A stretch of DNA of 64,000 nucleotides from Hyphomicrobiales bacterium (GTDB taxonomy: Bacteria; Pseudomonadota; Alphaproteobacteria; Rhizobiales; Rhizobiaceae). Both the position numbers and the translations under genes were made by a program. The stretch lies in assembly GCA_900468805.1 (NCBI GenBank), contig UEIF01000052.1, positions 17,527 through 81,526 of the forward strand. The letters run 5' to 3'. The notes under the pieces are model-generated. The model searched no databases, was not told where the DNA came from, and worked only from the letters and a program-made list of their open reading frames with translations. This document shows, piece after piece, positions 34,391 through 43,093 of the stretch (positions within the stretch are counted from its first letter, which is position 1; the number at the start of each line of letters is the position of its first letter).

Positions 34391-35959
34391 CTACCCGTTC
34401 GTGAAATTGATCAGATCCGCAATCGTGAAATGCCCCCTCTCCTTACCCGGCAATGTCGGCCGCCATTTCGGCCATTGCGCCAGGAAGGAATGGCGATCTT
34501 CCGCGATGAGGCCGGCGATGACCTCGGCGATGATCGTGCCGCCGACGGGTCCGAGATGCTTGCTGTCGGCTGCTATCTCCGCCTCGCGCAGGATATAGAA
34601 CCACAGCGGCGCATTGCCCTCGAAGATACCGGGATTCTGTCTCAGCACCTTGCCGCGCGCCGCTTTCACACCGGCATCCTCGCTGTCGAAAAGTTGCTTG
34701 TCCGTCAGCGCCTCCATTTCCATGTGCCGCGCGACCGCCTGCCCCGACGGCAGGCCAAGCCGCCAACCGCGAAGCAGGTTGAGAGCCGCAAGCGCCCTGC
34801 GGATCTTGATAGGCTCCTGCTGGTGATCGGGCAGGCTTGTCAGCGGATCGACCAGCAGCGTATCGATCTTGTAGGAGGGCTGCGGCAGCACTGCTCCTGG
34901 AGGTGGCGCACCATCGGGCGTGACCCCGTCGAAGAAGAAGGACCAGTCGATCGCCCAGAAGCCGGGCAACTCGCGAAAACCGTTCAAATTCGCCAATGGA
35001 TTGTCCGCAACATTCATCAGCGAGAAGATCGGAATACGATTGAACGTCGCCTGCTTGCCGTTGAACGGCTGCTGCACGGGATTGGGCGCCTTGACGATCC
35101 TGTTCAGGGAGTAGCTCGGCCGCACCATGGAATGGCCATAGCGGTAGGCAGCAACCGAGAATTCGACAGGGATGAAGGCGTAGCGGCCCTGCGGATTGTA
35201 GAAGCGGATATTGGGCTTTTCGCCCTTCCCGACGATGACGCGCTCATATGTCTCCCGGCCGATGATACGCCGCAGAAAATCATGCAGCACGATCCACTGA
35301 TAGTGCCAGCGCACCGTCTGCTGACAGAGCTCGAAATCACGAGTGCCGAGCGTATCGACCACCTTGTTGTGGAACCTCAGGAAGGTGGTGTGGAGCTGCG
35401 AGACGATGACATTCTCGTCGTTGCGCTTGTCGCCGAGCAGCGCACGGCGGATCTTCGCGGTGTTTCGCGGCAGGTCGGGACGCTTCTTCCGCGCCTGGTC
35501 GAAATCCTTGTCGTCGCCGAGCAGCATGTGCAACTGGTCCTCCTCATAGAGGAAGGGCTGATCCGACGGTCCCGAGCCATAGACCGAATCGAGATCCAGG
35601 CGCGGCGTGCGAAAGTCCTGCAAGGCATCGGGGTCGTTGAAGCGATCGAGCGATGAGGCCGGATCGAAGGTAATGTCGTGATCGAGGAACTGGCCGAAAT
35701 AGGTAAAGCCGGCCGGAATGGTTGGGTTCTCGTCTTCCGGCTCTTTCTCGTTGAGCGCCACATCGACAGGCACGTGCGTCTCGATCTTCTCTGCGAACTC
35801 CCCCTGAAACATCGTCTTTGCGAGATCGACGAGCGCGTCCTCGGTATAGGCGGCGGACGGCAGGTTGCGGAACATGCGCCCGAACCTCTGGTCGCGAACG
35901 CTCGATTGCGCGACGTTATCCATGCCCCTCACGGGCGAACCATGCTTGCTCTGGGCCAT
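34391..35959 (-). CDS. Haem peroxidase of the animal (peroxidase-cyclooxygenase) type
   Basis: This 522-residue protein has the distal haem motif FGQFLDHDITFDP (distal His and linked Asp), the calcium-loop-like LDLDSVYGSGPSDQPF, and the proximal histidine in AAYRYGHSMVR. These are signatures of the animal haem peroxidase superfamily, which is also found in some bacteria. No signal peptide is visible. It likely oxidises halides or phenolics using peroxide. It is monocistronic by appearance. Confidence 0.88.
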   Translation of the reverse strand: MAQSKHGSPVRGMDNVAQSSVRDQRFGRMFRNLPSAAYTEDALVDLAKTMFQGEFAEKIETHVPVDVALNEKEPEDENPTIPAGFTYFGQFLDHDITFDPASSLDRFNDPDALQDFRTPRLDLDSVYGSGPSDQPFLYEEDQLHMLLGDDKDFDQARKKRPDLPRNTAKIRRALLGDKRNDENVIVSQLHTTFLRFHNKVVDTLGTRDFELCQQTVRWHYQWIVLHDFLRRIIGRETYERVIVGKGEKPNIRFYNPQGRYAFIPVEFSVAAYRYGHSMVRPSYSLNRIVKAPNPVQQPFNGKQATFNRIPIFSLMNVADNPLANLNGFRELPGFWAIDWSFFFDGVTPDGAPPPGAVLPQPSYKIDTLLVDPLTSLPDHQQEPIKIRRALAALNLLRGWRLGLPSGQAVARHMEMEALTDKQLFDSEDAGVKAARGKVLRQNPGIFEGNAPLWFYILREAEIAADSKHLGPVGGTIIAEVIAGLIAEDRHSFLAQWPKWRPTLPGKERGHFTIADLINFTNG

Positions 35960-36468
35960 TTCGGGCCTCCCTCGGTTACAAAGCTGGAATGCGATGGCGA
36001 AAATCTAGGTTTCCGTATGCACGTTGGCAGCGATGAGATTGAGTGGCAGCGGCTGGATGCGGATGAGTGCAGGCGGCGGATAGTCATTCGCCGACCGAAA
36101 ATTGCGGGAAATAGACAACGGCCGCAGCAAGGCGGCCGTGACAATGGTCTCGGATATGTATGGGATGCGGAGAAGTGTACTGGCTTTTATGTCGGTAGCA
36201 ATCGCTGCCCTGATATCTCGCCTCTCAAGTACAACTTAGATTAAGCATATCGGCAGGATGTTTGCAATGATATTCTCCTTGTACTTGAATATATGACTCC
36301 TGATAAATCATTTTTCTCAGTATGTTATTCGCGAAATCGTCAAATTTCACAGGCAAGGCCTTCCGATGACTGCAACTATCGAACGATCAGGAAAGTGTCA
36401 GCGCCGGCAGCAGTTGCAGCCTTATGCTCCCGTCGCCGGATTGTCGGCAAATCTTGGGAAGACATGAG
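35960..36468. other. Long intergenic stretch, AT-richer
   Basis: These 509 bases lie between the peroxidase gene and the DUF4440 pseudogene. I see no convincing gene. The right part is AT-rich and may include promoters. Confidence 0.5.
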
Positions 36469-36851
36469 ATGAGCGCCATCGAACCCGGCATTGACGAGAT
36501 CCGCGCCCGCGAAGAAGCCCTGCACCGCCGGGATGTCCGCCATTCCAGTGATGCGCTCGAAGAGCTGCTCGCCGAGGGTTTCCACGAGTTTGGATCGTCG
36601 GGTCGGGTCTACAGCCGCGATGTCGTGATCGAGTTCCTGCTGCGGGAACAAGACAGCGCCGAGGACGGCGAGCTGCAGTCTGCCGACTACGCGCTGACAC
36701 CGATTCAGCCGACGCGGTGCTGTTGACCTACCGCACATGGCGCAGACAGGCGGACGGATCAGAACGGCATGTGCTGCGCAGCTCCATCTGGAAACATGAC
36801 GGAGGAAGATGGCAGCTGCTCTTTCATCAGGGCACGCCGACGCGGGCGTAG
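36469..36851 (+). pseudogene. DUF4440/NTF2-like gene with a one-base deletion
   Basis: ATG 36469 (GGGAAG site) begins MSAIEPGIDEIRAREEALHRR and runs to ...QSADYAL. There the frame is broken and meets a stop at about 36726. In the -1 frame from 36696 the reading continues coherently as DTDSADAVLLTYRTWRR... WQLLFHQGTPTRA and stops at 36851. Restoring a G (CTGGAC) at about 36696 would give an intact DUF4440 family protein of about 127 residues. This is a real mutation or a sequence error. Confidence 0.8.
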
Positions 36852-36885
36852 GCGTAAGGTTTTTTGAGAACGGCTGCAGACAGCC

Positions 36886-37215
36886 TCAAATCAGCGGGAA
36901 ACCAATCGCCCCGTTTACAACCTGCGCGACTGCGCCAAGCGCAGCATCAATAGCTCGTTGCGCCGTGATGAGGCCGATTCCCTCAATGGTCAGAAACACA
37001 GCGCGAGCTGCATTCTTATGCATCTCCAGAAGCACACTGGCCTCTGCCTTCGACACCTGCCCGGTCACGTAGAGCTTGGTGATCTGCGCAAGCGTCTGCG
37101 CCAGCTTCTTGGCTTCGCCTTTCGCATATTCCTTCACGGTGGCCCAACCGTCTTTCAGGATACCCTTGAACGCCTCAAGAATGGATTTGCCGAGTCCGGC
37201 GACGTCGAGGCTCAT
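36886..37215 (-). CDS. Hypothetical small amphipathic protein
   Basis: This 109-residue protein is helical throughout (GLGKSILEAFKGILKDGWATVKEYAKGEAKKLAQTLAQ) with a hydrophobic C-terminal part (AVAQVVNGAIGFPLI). There is no known family. Its ATG overlaps the stop of the upstream gene by four bases, so the two are coupled. It might associate with membranes (inference). Confidence 0.6.
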   Translation of the reverse strand: MSLDVAGLGKSILEAFKGILKDGWATVKEYAKGEAKKLAQTLAQITKLYVTGQVSKAEASVLLEMHKNAARAVFLTIEGIGLITAQRAIDAALGAVAQVVNGAIGFPLI

Positions 37216-37637
37216 GATGCTCCTCCTCCGAGCTTCTTCTTTTCCAGCTCCAGTTTCAGTATTGCGCCGAATTCGATATCGAATAGCGATTTGATTGGCC
37301 CGACGAAAACCGGGTTGAAGGCGGAGCTGCCGCGATCGGCGGCTTCCACTGTCGCGCCATATTCAACCCGACAACTGACGCTGACATCGATACCGTTGGT
37401 CTGAACCGTATGCTTCTGCGCATCCGTCAGCGGCGCCGTCACGCAGCCTTTGTGCAGCAGCGTCATGTAAGCGAAATTCTCCTTGATGAGCTTGACCTGC
37501 TCGACCGTCAGGCTGTTCGCATTGATCGACTCCGTCCTGATCTCCAGGGAGTCGAGATCGACCGCCGCCTTCTGATAGAAATGCTGATTGGCAGAGAAGT
37601 AACGATCGCTGCGCGAAGGCGACGAACTCATCTTCAC
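37212..37637 (-). CDS. Putative lipoprotein, apparently frameshifted in the signal peptide
   Basis: From GTG 37637 this encodes 141 residues. In-frame coding-like sequence continues upstream without any start codon: a lipobox-like LSSC followed by ISTTSSYDEQTDAAATQLQKDI. In another frame, two ATGs at 37777/37774 begin MMGFLLRSLAFVSL, a good signal peptide start. One missing base near 37730-37745 would join them into a normal lipoprotein. So the annotated part is probably the C-terminal piece of a broken gene. Function is unknown; it is coupled to the small gene at 36886. Confidence 0.6.
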   Translation of the reverse strand: MKMSSSPSRSDRYFSANQHFYQKAAVDLDSLEIRTESINANSLTVEQVKLIKENFAYMTLLHKGCVTAPLTDAQKHTVQTNGIDVSVSCRVEYGATVEAADRGSSAFNPVFVGPIKSLFDIEFGAILKLELEKKKLGGGAS

Positions 37638-37993
37638 CAGAAAAGTGTCGATGTCTTTCTGGAGTTGCGTGGCCGCAGCGTCCGTCTGTTCGTCATAAGA
37701 CGATGTCGTCGATATACACGAAGAAAGTGGAAATGTAATGAAACGAAGGCAAGACTTCTTAGAAGAAAGCCCATCATAAACACCAAAAACCGAACCAGAT
37801 GAAACGCAATAAAACTTTAAATTTCACTTAAAGTAAAGTGCAATCATATACTGACGCAAAGCGAATTTGTGTCCAAGAAACCTTGCGCATTGCGCCGATA
37901 TGACCCCGATATTTTGACTGGAATTTCCTTGCGACAAAAGAAACGGGCCACAGCGAATAACACTGTGGCCCGATCGTTATGCCGCCCGGGTCC
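37638..37993. other. Intergenic/5' part of the broken lipoprotein gene
   Basis: The left 140 bases carry the frameshifted signal peptide described for the lipoprotein. The middle is AT-rich. The right end holds the chemoreceptor terminator. Confidence 0.55.
37934..37972 (-). terminator. Rho-independent terminator of the chemoreceptor gene
   Basis: A ten-base-pair perfect stem CGGGCCACAG/CTGTGGCCCG is followed on the minus strand by TTTCTTTTG. It lies 21 bases after the stop. Confidence 0.75.
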
Positions 37994-39814
37994 TTAAGCA
38001 GCCCGCTCGTAGCGAGCACCCTGCGCTACCTGCCCCCGCAACCGGAACTTCGACAAGAGCGACCGTAGCTGCTGGCTCTCTTCCGCCAGCGTCTGGCTCG
38101 CAGCCGTCGTCTCCTCGACCATCGCGGCATTCTGCTGGGTCATCTGGTCCATGTGGTTGACGGAAGTGTTGATCTCATGCAGCCCCGTCGCCTGTTCCCG
38201 GGCCGCGGTGGCAATCGAGTCGACATGGGCGTTGACGCGGTTGACGAGCGCCTCGATCTCGACCAATGCATCGCCGGTGGAGCGCACCAGCGCCACGCCA
38301 CCCTGGACTTCCGTTGCCGAGCTCGAAATCAGCGCCTTGATCTCCTTGGCCGCATTGGCCGAGCGCTGCGCCAGTTCGCGCACTTCCTGAGCCACGACTG
38401 CAAAACCGCGACCGGCTTCACCGGCACGTGCGGCCTCGACGCCGGCGTTCAGCGCCAGGAGATTGGTCTGGAAGGCGATCTCGTCGATAACACCGATGAT
38501 CTGGTTGATGCGGCTCGAACTATCCTCGATGCGGCTCATGGCCGAGACGGCGTTGCGGACGATCTCGCCGGATTTGCCCGCGCTCGTCTTGGTTTCCGCC
38601 ACCATGTTGCGGGCCTCGTTGGCGCGTTCGGAGGCGGTGCGAACCGTGGCGGTGATCTCGTCGAGAGCGGCTGCGGTCTCTTCGAGTGCTGCAGCCTGCT
38701 GTTCGGTACGCTTGGAAAGATTACCGGTCGCCTGGCTGATATCCCGGGCGCTGTCATTGACGATATGGCTCGATTCCGCGATCGCGTTGATGACGCCATT
38801 CAACGCATCGACCGCAGCATTGAAGTCGCTGCGAAGCTTGGCATAATCCTGGCCGATATCGTCGATCGCGACAGTCAGGTCGCCGGCTGCAAGCCGTTCC
38901 AGTCCGGCGCCGAGCGCCTGCATCGCCGCAGTCTGGCGTTCGGAGGATGAGCGCAGGCTCGCCTCGTTGCCGCGCCGCTCGCCCTCGATCTCCCGCTGGC
39001 GCTCGTCCTCGCGAACCCGAAGCTCAGCACGCTCGGCGACGGAATCGCGCAGCACGATCAGCGATTTCGCCATCTGGCCGATCTCGTCGCGCCGGTCGGC
39101 ATCGGTGATATTGACCGAGGCATCCTCATCGGCAATTGCATTCATCGCCGTCTTCAGCCGGGCAACCGGGGAGGTAACGCTGCGCACGATCGCATAGGCG
39201 ATGGAGAGCGTAGCGATGGCGCCGAGCAGGCAGAGCGCCGCAGCCCATATCGCATTCTGGCGGTAAAGAGCAGCAAGGTCATCCGCATAGACGCCGGTGC
39301 CGACGACCCAGCCCCAGGGCGCAAAGCCCGCCACATGCGAATATTTCAGGACCGGCTGATCGGCGCCCGGCTTCGGCCAGTAATAATCGACGAAGCCCTG
39401 CCCGCTCGCCTTCACCGTATTGACGAATTCGACGAACAGGAACTTACCGTTCGGATCCTTGTTCTGCGACAGGTCCGTGCCGTTGAGCTCAGGCTTGACC
39501 GGGTGCATCACCATGGTCGGATGCATGTCGTTGATCCAGAAATAGCCGGTGCCGCCGCCGTAGCGCATGGAAGCCATCACTTCCTTGGCAGCAGACTGCG
39601 CCTGCTCGCGGGTCATCGTGCCCGCCTGCTCCAGCTTGTAATATTTGTCGAAGATCGCAAGCGCCGTGGCGTCCATCTGCGCCAGACCGGCTTTGCGCTC
39701 GGCCTCGAGCTGGCGATAGGAATAGTTGAGGAAGAAGATCATCGTTGCGGCCAGCACGGCAAGCGCGAAGGCGACGAGGCTGTAGAGGCGGGTTGAAATC
39801 CTGATGTTGCGCAT
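37994..39814 (-). CDS. Methyl-accepting chemotaxis protein with sCache sensor
   Basis: The 606-residue receptor has a TM helix at about 10-30, a single Cache periplasmic domain (YGGGTGYFWINDMHPTMVMHP, DYYWPKPG, APWGWVVGTGVY) and a second TM helix at about 205-225. A HAMP domain and the methyl-accepting signalling domain with the hairpin tip FQTNLLALNAGVEAARAGEAGRGFAVVA follow. sCache domains often bind small carboxylates. ATG 39814 is the natural start; the 36-residue upstream extension lacks signal character. It stands apart from other chemotaxis genes. Confidence 0.92.
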   Translation of the reverse strand: MRNIRISTRLYSLVAFALAVLAATMIFFLNYSYRQLEAERKAGLAQMDATALAIFDKYYKLEQAGTMTREQAQSAAKEVMASMRYGGGTGYFWINDMHPTMVMHPVKPELNGTDLSQNKDPNGKFLFVEFVNTVKASGQGFVDYYWPKPGADQPVLKYSHVAGFAPWGWVVGTGVYADDLAALYRQNAIWAAALCLLGAIATLSIAYAIVRSVTSPVARLKTAMNAIADEDASVNITDADRRDEIGQMAKSLIVLRDSVAERAELRVREDERQREIEGERRGNEASLRSSSERQTAAMQALGAGLERLAAGDLTVAIDDIGQDYAKLRSDFNAAVDALNGVINAIAESSHIVNDSARDISQATGNLSKRTEQQAAALEETAAALDEITATVRTASERANEARNMVAETKTSAGKSGEIVRNAVSAMSRIEDSSSRINQIIGVIDEIAFQTNLLALNAGVEAARAGEAGRGFAVVAQEVRELAQRSANAAKEIKALISSSATEVQGGVALVRSTGDALVEIEALVNRVNAHVDSIATAAREQATGLHEINTSVNHMDQMTQQNAAMVEETTAASQTLAEESQQLRSLLSKFRLRGQVAQGARYERAA

Positions 39815-40112
39815 GGGGTTCCGGCGGCTCTCATATGTGACAATGAGCAGATACTGATGGAGGCCGCTTACCGGACGGTAAAGCTTGATTAGAATATGAC
39901 GAAATAACGTAAGGTGAGGCAATCAGGCGCAGCACAAACCTTAGATCAAGCACTTGAATTCGAACCGAATTTTAACGGCTGGGAATTTTGCGCAGCTGGC
40001 GGATATTTTTTGCGGGGCCGACCGGAACAGCCGGTTTTGCGGGCCTTCGCACCGCCCGGCCTTTGCATTAGGGTGATTCCAAATGAATCACTGGCCAGAT
40101 GAGGAGCCCTTG

Positions 40113-40499
40113 ATGACCGATGCCGCCAAGCCGACAGGCGAACTGACCTTGCGTACGCTCGCCATGCCCGGAGACGCCAATCCGGCCGGCGATATCTTCG
40201 GTGGCTGGGTCATGGCGCAGATGGACCTTGCAAGCGGCATCCGCGCCGCCGAGCGCGCCAGGGGTCGTGTGGTGACGGCCGCGGTCAAGGAAATGGCCTT
40301 CGAACTGCCGGTGAAGATCGGCGATACGCTATCGATCTATACCGAGGTGGAGCGGGTCGGCCGCACCTCCATCACGCTGCGCGTGGAAGCCTGGGCACAC
40401 CGCTCGCGCTATAACCAGCAGGAAAAGGTCACCGCCGGCACGTTCATCATGGTGGCGCTCGACGAAGACGGAACACCCAAGGTCGTCCCGCAGGAGTGA
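40113..40499 (+). CDS. Acyl-CoA thioesterase, hotdog fold (YciA-like)
   Basis: This 128-residue single hotdog domain has the catalytic region NPAGDIFGGWVMAQMDLASG (Asp of the family) and TAAVKEMAFELPVKIGD. It hydrolyses acyl-CoA thioesters. ATG 40113 has GAGGAG upstream; an in-frame ATG at 40083 is less likely. It is four bases before the next gene and is likely co-transcribed with it. Confidence 0.87.
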   Translation: MTDAAKPTGELTLRTLAMPGDANPAGDIFGGWVMAQMDLASGIRAAERARGRVVTAAVKEMAFELPVKIGDTLSIYTEVERVGRTSITLRVEAWAHRSRYNQQEKVTAGTFIMVALDEDGTPKVVPQE

Positions 40500-40503
40500 C
40501 ATC

Positions 40504-41088
40504 ATGCAGGCGGCGGCGACACCGGAGGTCTATGTCTACATCCGCACCGTGATGTCGATGGTGATCGGCCTCTCGCTCGCCCGCCTGCTGACCGGCCTCG
40601 GCGGCATCGTGCAGTCGCCCGGCAAGTTCAGGGTCTACTGGGTGCATCTCGGCTGGGTCGCCTCGATGTTCCTGTTCATCATCCATTTCTGGTGGTGGGA
40701 ATATCGCCTGCAGTCGCTCGCCGTCATCTCCTTCGGCGTCTACCTCTTTCTCATCAGCTTCTGCTGCCTGTTCTTCTTCCTCTGCGTGCTGATCTTCCCG
40801 ACGACGATCGAGGATTACGGCGGCTACGAGGAATATTTCATCTCAAGGCGCAGATGGTTTTTCGGCATGCTGGCCGTGACCTATGCGGTCGATTTTCTGG
40901 ATACGCTGCTGAAGGGGAAAGCCTATCTGGCAGCACTCGGGTGGGAATATCCGCTGAGGAATGCCGTCTATATCGTCCTTTGTATTGTCGCGGCGTGGAC
41001 GGCGAACCGGCGGTTTCATGCGGTGTTTGTCAGCGCGGGACTCATCTATCAGATCACCTGGATTTTCAGGCTTTACGATTTGATTTGA
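40504..41088 (+). CDS. Hypothetical integral membrane protein
   Basis: This 194-residue protein has about five transmembrane segments (for example MVIGLSLARLLTGLGGIV and LFLISFCCLFFFLCVLIF) and aromatic-rich loops (HFWWWEYRL). I do not recognise the family. The ATG has AGGAGTGAC before it. It probably forms an operon with the thioesterase. Confidence 0.7.
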   Translation: MQAAATPEVYVYIRTVMSMVIGLSLARLLTGLGGIVQSPGKFRVYWVHLGWVASMFLFIIHFWWWEYRLQSLAVISFGVYLFLISFCCLFFFLCVLIFPTTIEDYGGYEEYFISRRRWFFGMLAVTYAVDFLDTLLKGKAYLAALGWEYPLRNAVYIVLCIVAAWTANRRFHAVFVSAGLIYQITWIFRLYDLI

Positions 41089-41224
41089 GGAAAAAAGCCT
41101 CCCCCTTGCGGGGTGGGATTTGGGGCAGGATCTTCAAAAACAATGCCGCCCCTCGACCAGCTTCGCGCAAGTAAAGGCAAGCATTGTCCGGCGCATCAGG
41201 ATGATCCCGATCAGGAGACTACCC

Positions 41225-41719
41225 ATGCGCATCGATGGAAGCACGCCAAGCTATTCCGCGTTTTCGACCCAGAAGAAGGGCGCAGCCGGCGGTTCGGCTT
41301 TCGCCGCCAGCCTCGACGATATCGGCCAGCCGGTCGATCAGGATACGTCCGAGGGCGAAGAAGAAGGCGGCTCCTACGATTTCACCCACATGACGCCAGC
41401 CGAAATGCGCGATCTCACCGGCGATCTCTATGATTCCGGCGATCTCGACCTTGCACAGGTCCTTCAACTGCAACTGTCCGGCGTGCCGCTCGGCAAGGTC
41501 GGGCCGAACGGGACGCTCATCCCCTTTTCGGACGCTGAAAAATCCGCCTACGACAACACCTCGCAGGATTTCCTCGGCATTGCCAGTAACGCCGTCGACA
41601 AGATCGAAACTCAAGGCCGTGCTAGCGACCCGACTTCGGGCTATCAGAGCTGGCAGGGCATTCTTTCCGTGCTGAATAGCCTTCAGGTCAACGGCGGGGC
41701 TGAGGATGAGGCGATCTGA
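41225..41719 (+). CDS. Hypothetical acidic protein
   Basis: This 164-residue, acidic, soluble protein begins MRIDGSTPSYSAFSTQKKG and has a middle EEEGGSYDFTHMTPAEMRDLTGDLYDSG. The style (MRI..., low-complexity start, then a helix-rich part) resembles uncharacterised rhizobial proteins near flagellar or motility genes, but that link is not shown here. ATG 41225 has an AGGAGA site. Confidence 0.65.
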   Translation: MRIDGSTPSYSAFSTQKKGAAGGSAFAASLDDIGQPVDQDTSEGEEEGGSYDFTHMTPAEMRDLTGDLYDSGDLDLAQVLQLQLSGVPLGKVGPNGTLIPFSDAEKSAYDNTSQDFLGIASNAVDKIETQGRASDPTSGYQSWQGILSVLNSLQVNGGAEDEAI

Positions 41720-41809
41720 TCGGTCGGCTTTTCAGCTTCCCGGTGTAATTTGAGAGGGATTGGCACGCCTGCCCTCTCACTTTGCGTTCCAGCTTCAGGG
41801 TGAGAGCGC

Positions 41810-42982
41810 TCAAGCCCGCAAAAACTGCGATCCCTTGTCGAAACTCAGCCCCGGGAAAATCTTCCCCGTCAGATCCTCCGCCGACACATCGAACTGCCGG
41901 TAGAGCATCGCGGCAGCAAGCTCGCGCACATCCGCCGTCGGCATAAGGTCGCGGTCGTCGAGCAGACTGCCGTCTGCGAGCCCAGGCCATTTGCCGAGAA
42001 TCCTCCCGCCATCGACCGCACCACCAGCCAGCACTGCGCAGCCGCCCGTGCCGTGATCCGTGCCGCCGGAACCATTCTCGCGCACCGTGCGGCCGAACTC
42101 CGTCATGGCAAGCACCACCGTCTTCGACCACAGATCGGGACCGAGCGTGACCTTCAGTGTCGTGATCGCCTGCGCCAGATCCTGCACCGGCCGCTTGAAC
42201 TGGCCGAGCTGGCCGACATGCGTATCCCAGCCGGTAATCGAGAAACTGGCGATGCGGTAGTCACCCTTCAGCATATTGCCGGCGAGCGCCGCCACATCGG
42301 TGATCTTCTCGCCGCGCTGGCCGGAGGGTTCGGCCATCATGGAGGCGCTGTTGGCCCGCATCGCCTCGTCCATTGCCCTCGCGAAAGCCGGATCGCCGGC
42401 ATAGAGCCGCATCAGGAATTGCATCTCATCCTTGGCCGGCCCGAGATTGGAGTCCGACGCCCAGACATCGACATTGTTCGGCCCTGTCAGGATCAATTCG
42501 GTGGAGGTGTTGACGTCGATCGCCTTCCTCGCATCCGAGCGCGGGATGACGGCAAGCGCCCGGTTCAGCCAGCCGGTCTTTTCCTCTGCCACATGCTCGC
42601 CGCCCGATTCCAGCATGTCCTGCCCGTCGAAATGGCTGCGCTGGTCGCGATAGGGCGTGGAAACGGCATGCACGAAGGCAAGCTCTTTCGCCTTCCAGAG
42701 TGGCATGAGATCGGCCGCCGCCGGATTGAGCCCGAAATGCCCGTCGAGATCGATGAGCCCCTTGTCCGGCGTCAGCGAGAGCGTCGGCCTGAAGGCCGCA
42801 AAGCCGGCATCGCCATAGGGCTGCACCAGCGCGAGCCCGTCCATCGCGCCGCGCAGCACGATCGTCACGAAGCGCTTGTCGCCGGGCATCGCCGCAAAGG
42901 TGACGGGCGTGAAAACAGGCGCTGCGGCCAGGCAGCAGGCTGAAGCGAGGAAACCGCGGCGGGAAAGCGTAAACTCTGTCAT
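41810..42982 (-). CDS. DUF1501 protein, Tat-exported
   Basis: This 390-residue protein starts with a twin-arginine signal (TLSRRGFLASACCLAAAP). The alkaline-phosphatase-like fold of DUF1501 is suggested by VLRGAMDGLALVQPY, SITGWDTHVGQ, TEFGRTVREN and DHGTGG. Many members are partners of DUF1800 proteins. It is downstream of a DUF1800 gene, with a dispersed repeat in the 111-base gap. The metal-ligand-like D and H residues are visible, but its substrate is unknown. Confidence 0.88.
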   Translation of the reverse strand: MTEFTLSRRGFLASACCLAAAPVFTPVTFAAMPGDKRFVTIVLRGAMDGLALVQPYGDAGFAAFRPTLSLTPDKGLIDLDGHFGLNPAAADLMPLWKAKELAFVHAVSTPYRDQRSHFDGQDMLESGGEHVAEEKTGWLNRALAVIPRSDARKAIDVNTSTELILTGPNNVDVWASDSNLGPAKDEMQFLMRLYAGDPAFARAMDEAMRANSASMMAEPSGQRGEKITDVAALAGNMLKGDYRIASFSITGWDTHVGQLGQFKRPVQDLAQAITTLKVTLGPDLWSKTVVLAMTEFGRTVRENGSGGTDHGTGGCAVLAGGAVDGGRILGKWPGLADGSLLDDRDLMPTADVRELAAAMLYRQFDVSAEDLTGKIFPGLSFDKGSQFLRA

Positions 42983-42996
42983 GACGGGCTCCTAAA

Positions 42997-43041
42997 GCAA
43001 TTCCAGCAAAAGTGCTTAAGTGGTTTTGCGTCCGGAATTGC
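42997..43041. repeat. Dispersed palindromic repeat, copy 1
   Basis: A 45-base element has inverted ends GCAATTCC/GGAATTGC and the core TGGTTTTGCGTCC. It closely matches 58157-58200. I recall such elements in many rhizobial genomes, but cannot check copy number here. Confidence 0.75.
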
Positions 43042-43093
43042 GTGAAAAGAGAGAGATAGAGGATGTCCGTATTTTGAAGAAAACGGAGATCCT

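Noticed and set aside
34268..35656. Plus-strand open frame of about 460 codons
   Set aside because: It is opposite the haem peroxidase gene, which has clear motifs.
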